Positions 44,209 through 54,461 of a stretch of 64,000 nt of DNA are shown here, piece by piece (position 1 is the stretch's first letter; the number at the start of each line of letters is the position of its first letter). This DNA comes from Bombilactobacillus folatiphilus (GTDB lineage: Bacteria; Bacillota; Bacilli; Lactobacillales; Lactobacillaceae). Location: positions 1,426,001-1,490,000 of the forward strand of contig NZ_CP093366.1 in the NCBI RefSeq assembly GCF_023380265.1, given 5' to 3'. Position numbers and translations under genes: made by a program. Under the pieces are notes generated by a model that ran no database searches, was not told the DNA's origin, and saw only the letters and a program-made list of their open reading frames with translations.

Positions 44209-45690
44209 TTAATCTTTAGAAGCAAATACATTAATGGCAGCAATGAAGCGTTGCCAAGCAGCCTGTCCAATCGCATTTTGTTTAAACACCCCGACATCTT
44301 CTAACACTTGTTGAAAAACTTGGCCTAATTCTGTCTGCAAAGTGGCATCCACATTGGCCACCGTCACTTGGTGCTTTTGTTGAATTTGCTGCACCCAAGG
44401 CTGATGAATGGGGTTAACTTTGACTTTTTGTCCCAACAAAAATTGCTTCACCGCCGTCAATTCAGGCACCAGCCGTGGTGGCAAAATGGCCAAGCCCATG
44501 ACTTCAATTAAACCAATATTTTCTTTTTTAATATGATGCAGCTCCGGATGCGGATGAAAAATCCCATCTGGAAATTGCTTAGAGGTTTGATTATCTCGTA
44601 ATGCCAAATCTAACTCATAAGTCGACCCCTGTTTTCGAGCAATCGGCGTCAGCGTATGATGCTGCTGACCATCAGACTGTGCCACAATCCCCACCTGAGG
44701 GTCGCTATAGCGTTGCCAACAAGCCAAAATTAATTCCGCAGCTTGAACCAAATGCTGCTTATTGGTACTTTGCAAACGCAAAGTTGACACCGGCCACTGC
44801 AAAATGCCCGCCTGCACATCTGGAAATCGACCCAAAGTTACTTTTTGAACAATTGGTGCGCGATCCATCGCAAAAACATGTTGGCCACCTTGATAATGAT
44901 CATGAGCCAAAATCGAACCGCCCACAATCGGCAGATCAGCGTTGCTCCCAAAAAAGTAATGGGGAAATAGGTCCACTGCATCTAACAAATTATGAAAGGT
45001 CAACGCGTCAATATGCATCACTTGCTCCGCTTGCGACAGCAAAATACAATGTTGCTCAAAATAAGCATACGGTGAATATTGCAAGCCAAACGTTTGCCCA
45101 CCTAATGTCAAACGAACAAGTCGATGATTACGTCGTGGTGCATGTTGTGCATCACCCGCGAAGCCTTCATTTTCAAAACTCAGCGCATCATGCGGATAAT
45201 TTTGCGCCACCTTTTGCGCCTGAGCAATCGCTCGCGGATCTTTTTCGGGTTTGGACAAATTAATCGTGACTTCGAATCGACCATACGGACTAGCAGTTTG
45301 AAATTGAATATTTTTTTGAATGGCAGCCATCTTAATATAATCATTAGCTTGACTTAATTGATAAAAATAATCCGTTGCGGCCTGAGGACTAAATTGATAT
45401 TGATTCCAAAACTGTTGATTCACCCGCGCTGGTGTCGGTGTATAAAGATCCGTTAATTGCGCCAATAGTCGCTCTTTAGCAGCCAGCCGATTTTCAATCA
45501 TTCGATTAGTTACCGCATATCGCACTAACTGGCGCGCGGTAGCGATTAAAGTTGTGGGCCAATTAGCTGACTTTGGCGTGGATCCCACCTGTTGATAAAT
45601 GACGTTAATCAGATAACGACGATCCAATGGTTGATAAGTTTGTTGTGATGCAATAATTAAATCTGCAAAATGTTCAATTAATGTTGGCAT
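44209..45690 (-). CDS. galT: galactose-1-phosphate uridylyltransferase, class II
   Basis: 493 residues, the length and sequence type of Gram-positive class II GalT. It exchanges UMP between UDP-glucose and galactose-1-phosphate in the Leloir pathway. Visible: VRLTLGGQTFGLQYSPYAYF, GGSILAHDHYQGG with conserved histidines, and HPHPELHHIKKENIGLIEVMG. It begins 3 bp after the galK stop, after GAGGGG. Last gene of the galactoside operon. Confidence 0.94.
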   Translation of the reverse strand: MPTLIEHFADLIIASQQTYQPLDRRYLINVIYQQVGSTPKSANWPTTLIATARQLVRYAVTNRMIENRLAAKERLLAQLTDLYTPTPARVNQQFWNQYQFSPQAATDYFYQLSQANDYIKMAAIQKNIQFQTASPYGRFEVTINLSKPEKDPRAIAQAQKVAQNYPHDALSFENEGFAGDAQHAPRRNHRLVRLTLGGQTFGLQYSPYAYFEQHCILLSQAEQVMHIDALTFHNLLDAVDLFPHYFFGSNADLPIVGGSILAHDHYQGGQHVFAMDRAPIVQKVTLGRFPDVQAGILQWPVSTLRLQSTNKQHLVQAAELILACWQRYSDPQVGIVAQSDGQQHHTLTPIARKQGSTYELDLALRDNQTSKQFPDGIFHPHPELHHIKKENIGLIEVMGLAILPPRLVPELTAVKQFLLGQKVKVNPIHQPWVQQIQQKHQVTVANVDATLQTELGQVFQQVLEDVGVFKQNAIGQAAWQRFIAAINVFASKD

Positions 45691-45693
45691 CGA

Positions 45694-46869
45694 TTACCCC
45701 TCTTGAATCAATCTGGGACCAGCCGCACTCTGCGCAACATAAAAATCTGCTGAGCGACCCATTTTAGCTTGATAAATTTGCCCCACTTGCGCAATAAAAT
45801 CTGCCACTTGCTTTTGTGGTACCAAAGCAATCGCACAACCACCAAAACCAGCGCCTGTCATTCGTGCGCCCAAAATTCCTTGTTGCCAAGCCGCATGAAC
45901 CAAAGTATCCAAGGCTTCGCCACTCACTTCAAAATCCTGTTCCAAAGAGACATGCGATGCATTCAATAAGCGGCCAAAAGTGTTCAAATCACCTTGTTGC
46001 AACACCTGCTTAGCTCGCAAAACCCGTTGATTTTCTGAAACTGCATGCTGAACCCGGGTCAAGAGCGGTGGCTGCGTTAACAAGGAACTATATTCATCTA
46101 ACTGTGCTGGCGTTAAATCACACAAATCCGCGATTTTTACGTGCTGCTGCAAAATTTTTAAAGCCGTTTCACAATCTTTGCGGCGTTGATTATACTGCGA
46201 ACCCGCTAACGTCCGTGGTTGATTTGTATTCATAATAATGATTTGATGGTCGTGTAGTTGCAGCGGAACATATTCATAAGTCAATGTCTTGGTATTGAGT
46301 AACAAAGCTTGGTCTTTTTGCCCCAAAGCAATCGCGTACTGATCCATCATGCCCGAATTCACGCCCAGATAATCATTTTCGACAATCTGACCATCACGGG
46401 CCAATTGCTCTGGTTCAATTTGAAGCTGAAATTCTTGATTCAAAATCGTACCTATCAGCAGTTCTAACGAAGCCGATGATGACAAACCTGAACTGTTGGG
46501 CAAATCCCCTTGAATCAAAATATCCAAACCATGCGCTAAAGGATGTCCCTGTTGCACCAAAACTTGAATCATTGCTTGGACATAACGTAACCAATTTTCT
46601 TGCGCGGGCAGTTGCAAATTTTGTAAATCAATTTGACCAATGCCGCTGTCCGCAAAATTTTGTGAATACACACGCATCAACGAATCATCACGTTTGCCGA
46701 CCGCCGCATAAGTACCCAAACTAATCGCGCAAGGCAAAACGTAACCACCGTTATAATCCAAATGTTCACCGATCAAATTGATGCGCCCCGGTGCAAAATA
46801 AAAAGTCTGCGGAGATACTTGAAACCGTTGTTCAAAATTTGTCTGCAAAGTAGCTATCGTCACAGCCAT
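45694..46869 (-). CDS. galK: galactokinase
   Basis: 391-residue GHMP kinase that phosphorylates galactose at C1. The galactose-binding PGRINLIGEHLDYNGG is near residue 27, the ATP-binding PNSSGLSSSASLEL follows, and MTGAGFGGCAIALV is the third GHMP motif. AAAAGGAG precedes the ATG. It lies between the alpha-galactosidase and galT genes. Confidence 0.95.
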   Translation of the reverse strand: MAVTIATLQTNFEQRFQVSPQTFYFAPGRINLIGEHLDYNGGYVLPCAISLGTYAAVGKRDDSLMRVYSQNFADSGIGQIDLQNLQLPAQENWLRYVQAMIQVLVQQGHPLAHGLDILIQGDLPNSSGLSSSASLELLIGTILNQEFQLQIEPEQLARDGQIVENDYLGVNSGMMDQYAIALGQKDQALLLNTKTLTYEYVPLQLHDHQIIIMNTNQPRTLAGSQYNQRRKDCETALKILQQHVKIADLCDLTPAQLDEYSSLLTQPPLLTRVQHAVSENQRVLRAKQVLQQGDLNTFGRLLNASHVSLEQDFEVSGEALDTLVHAAWQQGILGARMTGAGFGGCAIALVPQKQVADFIAQVGQIYQAKMGRSADFYVAQSAAGPRLIQEG

Positions 46870-46896
46870 AGTTGCTCTCCTTTTATCATTTCAAAA

Positions 46897-49101
46897 TTAA
46901 ACCGCTCGCACCATCAATAACCGCGCTTGAAAATCAGGATCTTTAGGTGGCAAATTGTCTAAGACGATCCCCGCATTCATCAATTGATCGCCATAATAAG
47001 TTTGCGAACTGTCATTAATTTGATAGCGCTGATCTGCTTTTAAACCGGCCAACCGAACCCGCGAATTCAACACTTGCGGTTCTTTCAAAATTTGGTAAAC
47101 GGCCACAATCGCTAACGTTTGGTCGTCATTGACGACTTCCCAACTCATTTGCTTCTGATTGCCTGCATACGGACTTTGTAAACGGTAAAACTTGCCAAAT
47201 TGAAACAGTGTTCGATACTTTTTGTAAAAAGCCACTTGTTCTTTAATTGTTGCCAAATCTTCAACACTCATTTTGGTAATATCCAGCTCATAGCCAAAAT
47301 CACCAAAATAAGCAACCCGCGCCCGTGTAGCTAAAGATGTTTGCCGACCAATTTGTTCATTCGGACTGGCTGACACATGCGCACCCATCATTGATAACGA
47401 ATAACCAAATGAAGTGCCATATTGAATCCACAGCCGCTCCAAAGCATCCGTATCATCACTCGTCCAAGCTTGCGGCGCATAATACATCATGCCCAAATCA
47501 AAGCGTCCTCCGCCTGAAGCACAAGATTCAAATAAAACCTCTGGAAACGCCTTAGTTAGCCGCTCGTATAATTGATACACTCCTAAAGTATAGCGATGTG
47601 CCGCCTCTAATTGTTGTTGGGGCGCCAAAGTTGGACTATACAATTCCGTAATATAACGATTCATATCCCACTTGACATAATCTAATTTGGTTGCTGTCAT
47701 CACTTGGCTCATGGCATCAAACAAGTAATCCACAACTTCCGACCGCGTGAAATCTAAGACATACTGATGGCGTCCCGGCGTCATTTGCCGTCCCGGGACA
47801 TGAATGACCCAATCCGGATGTTCTTGATACAACTGACTTTCTAACGAAATCATTTCCGGCTCAAACCACAAGCCAAATTGCAACCCCTTTTGATGTACCG
47901 CATCTGCTAAGTGTTTGATTCCTTGCGGTAATTTTGTTTTGTCCGCAAACCAGTCCCCTAATGAAGTCGTATCATCATTACGACCCTGGAACCAGCCATC
48001 ATCCAAGACAAATAATTCGATGCCTAATTTTTGGGCCTGATCGACAAACGCTAACAACTTCTTTTCATCAAAATCAAAGTAAGTAGCTTCCCAATTATTA
48101 ATCAAAATCGGACGGACTTTTTTCGCGAAACGTTGCGGCACCAAATGATCCTGATAAAAGGTACTCAATTGCTGACTCATTTGGTTAAAACCAGCCTGCG
48201 TATAAGTCAAAATAACTTCAGGCGTTTGAAAATTAGCCTGTGGCTGCAATTGCCAGCTAAATTCTTCCGGATTAATTCCAACCAACACGCGCGTCGTGTC
48301 AAATTGATCCACTTCCAGACTATCCATAAAATTACCTGAATACACTAAATTAAAGCCATAGACTTCCCCCTGCTGATTGTCGGTCTGAGACCGCGCCAAC
48401 ATAAAGAACGGATTATGTTGATGACTGGAAGCTGTTCGCAAACTGCCAAAACTTTGCACCCCCGCATGTAACGGATTGCGCACTAAATGACGTTCTCGTG
48501 CCCAAGCTCCCGGAAATTGTAATAAATCATAATCACGATCTGGCAAATCCAGCTGCAAACTCAATGCACGCCGAATTTGTACCGTTTGGGAGCCCTGATT
48601 TTGAAACTGTACACTTTTGACCAACACATCTTGCTGTTCAAAAATCGTGTAATTCAACACTAAAGTTAACTGCGCTTTAGCGTCTTGCAAATAAATTTGT
48701 AATGTTTGTGTGCCATCACCAGCCTCCGCAAACGTTGACGGCAAACCCGCCAAACGTTGCTTGCCAGCCTGCAATTCATAACGCTGATACTTAAATTCCG
48801 TAATTCGATCGCCATCCGCAAATTCTACTTGATAAGCCGGTTGGCGAAAATCACCATGCCCCAAATCACTGTATTCTTGGCGCAAAACGTCAAACTGCCA
48901 CTCCTGATCTTGCGCCATGACCCCCGTAGTGGCATCTTTAATTTCCACTTTCCCTAAATTTTGATAATTCACCGGATCTGTTAATCTGGCTCCATAATAC
49001 AATTGCGTCAAATCCCCTGTCGGCAAAACTTGAAAGATATAGCTCGTATGTTGTGTTTGTAAATGAAAAATTTGTTGTTGCTCATCAATAATTACTGCCA
49101 T
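46897..49101 (-). CDS. aga: alpha-galactosidase, glycoside hydrolase family 36
   Basis: 734 residues, cytoplasmic. It releases galactose from raffinose, melibiose and related sugars. The nucleophile aspartate is in YVKWDMNRYI and the acid/base aspartate in WTSDDTDALER; FVLDDGWFQGRNDD and ESCASGGGRFDLGM are further GH36 signatures. The ATG at 49101 is used because AAGGAG lies at the right distance; a TTG three bases earlier also fits the frame. The gene follows lacS by 12 bp. Confidence 0.94.
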   Translation of the reverse strand: MAVIIDEQQQIFHLQTQHTSYIFQVLPTGDLTQLYYGARLTDPVNYQNLGKVEIKDATTGVMAQDQEWQFDVLRQEYSDLGHGDFRQPAYQVEFADGDRITEFKYQRYELQAGKQRLAGLPSTFAEAGDGTQTLQIYLQDAKAQLTLVLNYTIFEQQDVLVKSVQFQNQGSQTVQIRRALSLQLDLPDRDYDLLQFPGAWARERHLVRNPLHAGVQSFGSLRTASSHQHNPFFMLARSQTDNQQGEVYGFNLVYSGNFMDSLEVDQFDTTRVLVGINPEEFSWQLQPQANFQTPEVILTYTQAGFNQMSQQLSTFYQDHLVPQRFAKKVRPILINNWEATYFDFDEKKLLAFVDQAQKLGIELFVLDDGWFQGRNDDTTSLGDWFADKTKLPQGIKHLADAVHQKGLQFGLWFEPEMISLESQLYQEHPDWVIHVPGRQMTPGRHQYVLDFTRSEVVDYLFDAMSQVMTATKLDYVKWDMNRYITELYSPTLAPQQQLEAAHRYTLGVYQLYERLTKAFPEVLFESCASGGGRFDLGMMYYAPQAWTSDDTDALERLWIQYGTSFGYSLSMMGAHVSASPNEQIGRQTSLATRARVAYFGDFGYELDITKMSVEDLATIKEQVAFYKKYRTLFQFGKFYRLQSPYAGNQKQMSWEVVNDDQTLAIVAVYQILKEPQVLNSRVRLAGLKADQRYQINDSSQTYYGDQLMNAGIVLDNLPPKDPDFQARLLMVRAV

Positions 49102-49115
49102 CAAATTGCTCCTTT

Positions 49116-51023
49116 TTATTTATCTACCTGAACTAATGGTTCTTTAGCTTGCACGAATTGTTGATCAGCTGCTAGAATTTCAAATTTGGTTAATTCGTTA
49201 GAATTAATAATTGTCATCAAAACATCATCAGCCAAACCAGCTTGTTGAATGACTTGCACATCAAAATTCAATAACAGTTCGCCGCGCTCAACTCTTTGTC
49301 CACGTTCAACCAAGAGTTCAAACCCACGGCCGCGTAATTGCACTGTATCAATGCCCACGTGAATTAATGTTACCAAACCGTTATCTGCTAAAATGCCGAC
49401 GGCGTGCTTGGTTGGCAACAATAACTGTACGATGCCACTAATCGGTGCGACAATTTGGTGATCATTTTGCGGAATAATTGCCACACCCTTACCCATTTTG
49501 CCACCCGCAAAAGTCGGATCGCCAACTTGCTCTAATAATTGCAATTGACCGGCAACCGGAGCGGTATAAGTCAATTGATCTACTGGCGTTGCTTGCGTCA
49601 CCGTCGACTTGGTATCTGCATATTCTTGACCCCAGCTGGCTTCTAATTCTGTCACAATTTGCGCATGTTTGGCTTCTGTAATTTTCACTTTACGCAAATA
49701 AACGAACAATGAACATAGTAATAAAATAATTGGTACCGCTAACATATACATCTTAAATTGAACCGAATCACCATTGGTAATACTAGAGACTTTCGCATTA
49801 CCTGACATATGCGTCGCAATAACAATAATTGACACCAAACCGTTGACAATAGCGGAAGCTAATTTATCAACCAACGGCCGCACGGACAGAACTAACGATT
49901 CATCACGATGATGTAATTTTAATTGTCCATATTCAATAGTGTCCGTCATCGTCAGCATAATAACCAAAAATAGTAACGGTTGTGGAGCTGCTGCCAATGC
50001 GGCAGAAAAAATAACAAACGGCGTCGAAAAGTCCGCAAAGAATAATAAGAAGATGCCGACCATCATCACCGAAATCCCGACTAAAAAGACTTTGCGTCTT
50101 TGAAAACGATGCGCTAGTGCTGGGAACAAGGAAACTGAAATCATTCCCACGATGAAATTAACGGTTCCGTACAAAGCGAATTTGGAAGAATTACCTAAGA
50201 TAAAAGTGAAATAATATAGCAACAACGAATTAACTAAATCCCAACCCATTGCAAAGAAAAAGTGGGCCACAGCCGTCCACATCAGTTGATCATTTTGAAA
50301 CAAAATCTTAAAAACATCTTTAGTACTCGTTTTTTGTTTGTTTTCACGTAATGGTGTGGATTGTTCCTTGGTACCCAAACCAATAATCAATGCACCTAAA
50401 ATTGAAAGCAATGCTGTGACAATCCCAAAAGCCAGCCAACCACGCCGATCACCTTGACCACCGTTATAATGTACTGAGAAAAATAAGGCAATGGGAACAA
50501 CCGCCAAAGTCACTAAGTTGCCACCAATCGTGGAACCCAAACGTCCCCAAGTACTAATCGTGTCGCGCTCACTAGAATCCAACGTCAGCGCCGGCACCAT
50601 TGACCAAATTCCAATATCCTTAAATGAATAAAAGACATCCATCACAATGTAAATCACTGCAAAAGCCACAATGTACAGCATCGGATGACTGGTTGCCAGC
50701 CCACCAAGTGTCGTGTATAACATTGCGAGCGCCAGTCCTGATACAATGGCACCTGTAATCACCCACGGTTTGAACTTGCCCCAGCGCGTATGCGTATTAT
50801 CAACCATATTGCCAATAAATGGATCAATAAATAACTCCGCAATCCGAATGACTACCATTGTGGTTGTAATCAAACCAATCATTTGATTATTAAATTTGTT
50901 ATTACTTGTAATAAACAAATGGTTGGTAATAAACATTATGAAATAATTCAACATGGCCGCCGCAAAAAAATCATGGCCAAAAGTCCCCAACATATAAGAG
51001 ACACGCGTCTTAAATTTTGCCAT
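49116..51023 (-). CDS. lacS: galactoside permease of the GPH family with C-terminal EIIA domain (LacS/RafP type)
   Basis: 635 residues. Residues 1-460 form a 12-helix sodium/proton-galactoside carrier (FIDPFIGNMVDNTHTRWGKF, given in two parts: FIDPFIGNMVDN and HTRWGKFKPW). Residues about 490-630 are an EIIA-glucose domain with the phosphorylatable histidine in LIHVGIDTVQL, which lets HPr tune transport. The neighbouring alpha-galactosidase suggests melibiose or raffinose rather than lactose as main substrate; there is no beta-galactosidase here. Starts after CAGGAGTGGG. Confidence 0.93.
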   Translation of the reverse strand: MAKFKTRVSYMLGTFGHDFFAAAMLNYFIMFITNHLFITSNNKFNNQMIGLITTTMVVIRIAELFIDPFIGNMVDNTHTRWGKFKPWVITGAIVSGLALAMLYTTLGGLATSHPMLYIVAFAVIYIVMDVFYSFKDIGIWSMVPALTLDSSERDTISTWGRLGSTIGGNLVTLAVVPIALFFSVHYNGGQGDRRGWLAFGIVTALLSILGALIIGLGTKEQSTPLRENKQKTSTKDVFKILFQNDQLMWTAVAHFFFAMGWDLVNSLLLYYFTFILGNSSKFALYGTVNFIVGMISVSLFPALAHRFQRRKVFLVGISVMMVGIFLLFFADFSTPFVIFSAALAAAPQPLLFLVIMLTMTDTIEYGQLKLHHRDESLVLSVRPLVDKLASAIVNGLVSIIVIATHMSGNAKVSSITNGDSVQFKMYMLAVPIILLLCSLFVYLRKVKITEAKHAQIVTELEASWGQEYADTKSTVTQATPVDQLTYTAPVAGQLQLLEQVGDPTFAGGKMGKGVAIIPQNDHQIVAPISGIVQLLLPTKHAVGILADNGLVTLIHVGIDTVQLRGRGFELLVERGQRVERGELLLNFDVQVIQQAGLADDVLMTIINSNELTKFEILAADQQFVQAKEPLVQVDK

Positions 51024-51070
51024 TTTCCCACTCCTGTATTTAATTGATTGATGCTATTAAAAAATAAATC

Positions 51071-51092
51071 GTTTACATTCATTATTGTAAAC
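51071..51092. promoter_or_regulatory. operator region of the galactoside operon
   Basis: A perfect inverted repeat GTTTACA-N8-TGTAAAC in the divergent gap between lacS and the AraC-type regulator. The left arm on the minus strand, ATGTAAACGATTTAT, also matches the cre consensus with one mismatch. Either CcpA or the AraC-type regulator could bind here; on the minus strand TTTACA-N17-TTTATT is a possible promoter overlapping it. Confidence 0.5.
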
Positions 51093-51175
51093 AGTTTCTT
51101 TTTGAGATTAAATATTCTTGTTTGTGTTAAAATCGACTAAATGTGCTCCATCAATTCATTATCAAAGGAAGGTCA

Positions 51176-52078
51176 ATGATGCAAGAAATCGTTAATATTT
51201 TTAACCAGAGCCACTTTCAAAATTATGATTTGCAGTTAACGCATGCTGGCTTTTCCGTCAATCTCGCCGATCATACTTATGGACCCACAATTCGCAATGA
51301 ATATCTCATTCATATTGTCTTAAAGGGCCACGGTACCTTTCAAACCACGACTCAACAATGGCAATTGGGTCCGAGTGACGGCTTTTTGACGCCGCCCAAC
51401 ATGCCGATTGCTTATCACGCTGCTCATCAGCAACCGTGGCAATACTTATTTTTTGGTTTCGATGGTAAATTGGCCGCCAAGTATTTACACCAAATTGGAA
51501 TCGACAAAGACCGCTTAGTTTTTCACCTGCAACGACCGACTTATTTTAAAAAATTAATCCAAAAGTGTTTATCGTTTCAGCATAAAGGCTTGGCTGACGA
51601 ATTCATGATGCAAAGTATTATTTATGAATTATTATCCGGTTTGGCCCGGTATCATCAGCCGTTAATCAAAGCACCAACGACAACCATTTTGCATGACAGC
51701 ACCAAACAAGCCCTCGCGTATTTAGGGCAGCATTTCAAAGAACCGATTAATATTAACCAGCTCTGTCAAGCCATTGGTTTTGAACGCGTCTATTTATCCA
51801 AACTGTTCAAAACTGACACGGGTTTAACGCCGTACAATTATCTCAATCACTTGCGCGTTGAATATGCTGTGGATTTATTGAGCATGACCAAAATGTCCGT
51901 TGAAGAAATTGCGCACGAAATCGGCTTCAAAAATGTTGATGTCTTCATTCGTTCCTTCAAAAAAATTTTTCATATCACACCCAAGCAATTCCAAAAACGC
52001 GAAACCCGCAGTCAATCTGTCACCAACGCCCAGTCACAGACGGCGTCAGAACAATTTAATTTTCAACTGCGGGTCTAA
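51176..52078 (+). CDS. AraC-family regulator of the galactoside operon (MsmR/RafR-like)
   Basis: 300 residues: N-terminal cupin-type sugar-sensing domain (residues about 10-150, NEYLIHIVLKGHGTF) and two C-terminal helix-turn-helix motifs (INQLCQAIGFERVYLSKLFK and VEEIAHEIGFKNVDVFIRSF). The ATG at 51176 follows AAAGGAAGG; an earlier ATG at 51143 lacks a ribosome site. Divergent from lacS-aga-galK-galT, as MsmR and RafR are from their alpha-galactoside operons, so it is probably the activator. Confidence 0.9.
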   Translation: MMQEIVNIFNQSHFQNYDLQLTHAGFSVNLADHTYGPTIRNEYLIHIVLKGHGTFQTTTQQWQLGPSDGFLTPPNMPIAYHAAHQQPWQYLFFGFDGKLAAKYLHQIGIDKDRLVFHLQRPTYFKKLIQKCLSFQHKGLADEFMMQSIIYELLSGLARYHQPLIKAPTTTILHDSTKQALAYLGQHFKEPININQLCQAIGFERVYLSKLFKTDTGLTPYNYLNHLRVEYAVDLLSMTKMSVEEIAHEIGFKNVDVFIRSFKKIFHITPKQFQKRETRSQSVTNAQSQTASEQFNFQLRV

Positions 52079-52139
52079 CCAAGCTACTATGCAAAGGGTA
52101 TAATGGAGTAATCAAATTCATTCGACGAAGGATAAATTC

Positions 52140-53150
52140 ATGTCAAACAAAATTTCTGTTTTAGGCGCGGGCTCATGGGGCAGCATTTTAGCCAGCATTT
52201 TGGTGCAAAATGGGCACGACGTCACCTTGTGGGCGCGTAATACTGATCAAGTTAACGAAATTAATCAGCAACACACCAACCAGCGCTATCTAGCTGATTT
52301 TCACTATCCGATTAATTTAACTGCCACAACGGATTTAACAACCGCTTTAACGAGCGCCAATATCATTTTATTCACGGTGCCAACGCCTGCCATTCGCAGT
52401 GTTGCCGCCCAAGTTCAACCCATTATTGCGCAACATAACCAAAAACCGCTCATCGTTCATGCCAGTAAAGGTTTGGAACAAAACACGCATTTGCGCATCT
52501 CCCAAATTTTGCAAGAGGTCCTTGGCAACCACCAAAGTGGAATTGTGGCCTTGTCTGGACCTAGTCATGCTGAAGAAGTTGCCAAAAAAGATATCACTTT
52601 AATCACGGCGGCAAGTACCGATTTGACTGCCGCTAAAACTGTCCAACAACTATTTATGAACGATTATTTTCGGGTTTATACTAACTCCGATTTGATTGGC
52701 GTAGAATTGGGAGCCGCTTTAAAAAACGTCATTGCCTTAGGCAGTGGCACCTTGGCCGGCTTAGGTTACGGCGATAATGCCAAAGCAGCCTTAATCACCC
52801 GCGGTCTCGCCGAAATTTCACGGTTGGGTGTCGTCATGGGCGCTAATCCACTGACTTTCACCGGTTTATCTGGTGTCGGCGATTTGATTGTCACCTGTAC
52901 CAGCGTGCATTCGCGCAACTGGCGGGCTGGCAATCAGTTAGGTCAAGGTCAAAAATTAGCCGATGTCATTGCCAAGATGGGCATGGTCGTCGAAGGGGTC
53001 AAAACTTGTCAGTCAGCTTATGAATTAGCCCAACAACAACACATTGACATGCCGATTACGCAGGCGATTTATCAAGTTTTGTACCAAGATGCTGATGTTC
53101 AAACTGAAGTTAAACAGTTGATGCAACGCGAAGGCAAAGCAGAAATTTAA
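52140..53150 (+). CDS. gpsA: glycerol-3-phosphate dehydrogenase [NAD(P)+]
   Basis: 336 residues. It makes glycerol-3-phosphate from dihydroxyacetone phosphate for phospholipid synthesis. Rossmann motif GAGSWGSILAS at the start, ALSGPSHAEEV, and GAALKNVIALGSGTLAGLGYGDNAKAALITRG (catalytic lysine in LKN; the motif spans residues about 190-220) identify GpsA. GAAGGA precedes the ATG. Unlinked in function to its neighbours. Confidence 0.96.
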   Translation: MSNKISVLGAGSWGSILASILVQNGHDVTLWARNTDQVNEINQQHTNQRYLADFHYPINLTATTDLTTALTSANIILFTVPTPAIRSVAAQVQPIIAQHNQKPLIVHASKGLEQNTHLRISQILQEVLGNHQSGIVALSGPSHAEEVAKKDITLITAASTDLTAAKTVQQLFMNDYFRVYTNSDLIGVELGAALKNVIALGSGTLAGLGYGDNAKAALITRGLAEISRLGVVMGANPLTFTGLSGVGDLIVTCTSVHSRNWRAGNQLGQGQKLADVIAKMGMVVEGVKTCQSAYELAQQQHIDMPITQAIYQVLYQDADVQTEVKQLMQREGKAEI

Positions 53151-53153
53151 AAT

Positions 53154-54371
53154 CTAACATAATTTGCTAATCACCCAATTAAGCAAAAATAAAAGACCGC
53201 TATAACCGACAAATCCCAGATACGCCGTGGTCAAACTAACATTGGATAAAATCGGGAAAAGTACACTAGTCACTGGTGGAATTAAAACTAACAAAGAATT
53301 AACCGTGGTCATCATGCCGCCCAAGCGCTCCGTGGAATAATGGTTAATAATACTGGCGGAAAAACGGGGCGAAACAATTCCTAACAACAGAGCCAATATT
53401 CCTGACAGCACCAAAATGCCGTACAGACTATTTTGTAAAAAACTCAATCCGATAAAAGCTACGAAGAGATTGCTGATATGATTTAATTGCTGGATTGAGC
53501 GATTCACCCAAATTTTGGTGCTCAAAAGATTACCTACAATCATGCCCACCGTAATTAGACCAGATAATAAAGCAATTTTGAGTGGTTGTGACAAAAAAGC
53601 CAAGGACTTATTTTGTGGGATAAATAGCGTAAATACCGGTGTTAAGCCGCCAAACAGACCATTCAACAAAGCTAACTGGCATAAATTGTTAAACACTGGT
53701 TTATCGTTCCATAAGCTCTGAAAATTTCTTTTAGTAGTTGCCAAGACACTTTCTTGTGGATGAATCTGCAATTGATTTTCCACGGGTTTTAATTGCGGTC
53801 TAATCAACCCAAAACCGAGTCCTACTACCGCAAATAGTAACGCATTAAGGTTTGCGACTGTTAACTTCTTGAAAAACGATAACAGCATTGCACCAATTAA
53901 AGTTGCCGCCACATTCATCAGCTGTGTAGCCATGCTAAGCAGTCCTTGTGCCGTCGTCATTTCGTCTGATTGAATTAAATTTTTCGTAAATGGCGCTATT
54001 AGTGACGACGAATAATTGCCTGCTAAATCGGACCCAAAGTTAAAACACGAAGCTAAAATCAGTAACAATAAAGTCTGTGGATAACGAAATAACGCGCCAA
54101 TTCCTAGATACAGCAAAGCTCTCAAGAGCGTATTTTTGATCAGTAAATCCATCTTGCCTCGTTTTTGATCAGCCAAACTGCCTAGAAAAAAGCTAAACAA
54201 AATCGGCAAGGTTTCAGAAACAGACACAATCATCACTGCAATCTTACTGTGTGGCAAAGCTGCCGCAGTGCTCAACATCGCGGTGTAAAATAAGCGATCA
54301 CCAATTTTAGACAGCAGATTAGCACAACTAATTTGCGTAAACAAAGGATTTCTTTTCAAAAAACTAAACAT
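53154..54371 (-). CDS. MFS exporter (enterobactin-exporter-like, MFS_3)
   Basis: 405 residues with about 12 hydrophobic helices. NPLFTQISCANLLSKIGDRLF at the N-terminus (positions 9-29) and the LGSLADQKRGK loop after helix 2 are typical of the MFS_3 drug or siderophore exporter group. GGAGGTGAG precedes the ATG. Divergent from an Rgg-type regulator with a palindrome in between, so expression is probably controlled by it. Substrate unknown. The convergent gpsA gene ends 3 bp away. Confidence 0.8.
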   Translation of the reverse strand: MFSFLKRNPLFTQISCANLLSKIGDRLFYTAMLSTAAALPHSKIAVMIVSVSETLPILFSFFLGSLADQKRGKMDLLIKNTLLRALLYLGIGALFRYPQTLLLLILASCFNFGSDLAGNYSSSLIAPFTKNLIQSDEMTTAQGLLSMATQLMNVAATLIGAMLLSFFKKLTVANLNALLFAVVGLGFGLIRPQLKPVENQLQIHPQESVLATTKRNFQSLWNDKPVFNNLCQLALLNGLFGGLTPVFTLFIPQNKSLAFLSQPLKIALLSGLITVGMIVGNLLSTKIWVNRSIQQLNHISNLFVAFIGLSFLQNSLYGILVLSGILALLLGIVSPRFSASIINHYSTERLGGMMTTVNSLLVLIPPVTSVLFPILSNVSLTTAYLGFVGYSGLLFLLNWVISKLC

Positions 54372-54426
54372 CCACTCACCTCCATGTTTATTCAGCCTAT
54401 GCCAAACTAAGTCAGAAAAGTGTTAA

Positions 54427-54444
54427 GGTAAACTATAGTTAACC
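54427..54444. promoter_or_regulatory. candidate Rgg operator/promoter
   Basis: An 18-bp palindrome, GGTAAACTATAGTTAACC, with one mismatched pair, halfway between the MFS gene and the rgg-like gene. Its centre contains TATAGT, which could be a -10 element. Regulator binding is inferred from position. Confidence 0.5.
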
Positions 54445-54461
54445 AAAAGAGGTGCAGTGTC

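Noticed and set aside
44601-45263. 220-codon plus-strand frame opposite galT
   Set aside because: Antisense to an intact galT; no ribosome site, no domain, and composition typical of a complementary-strand shadow.
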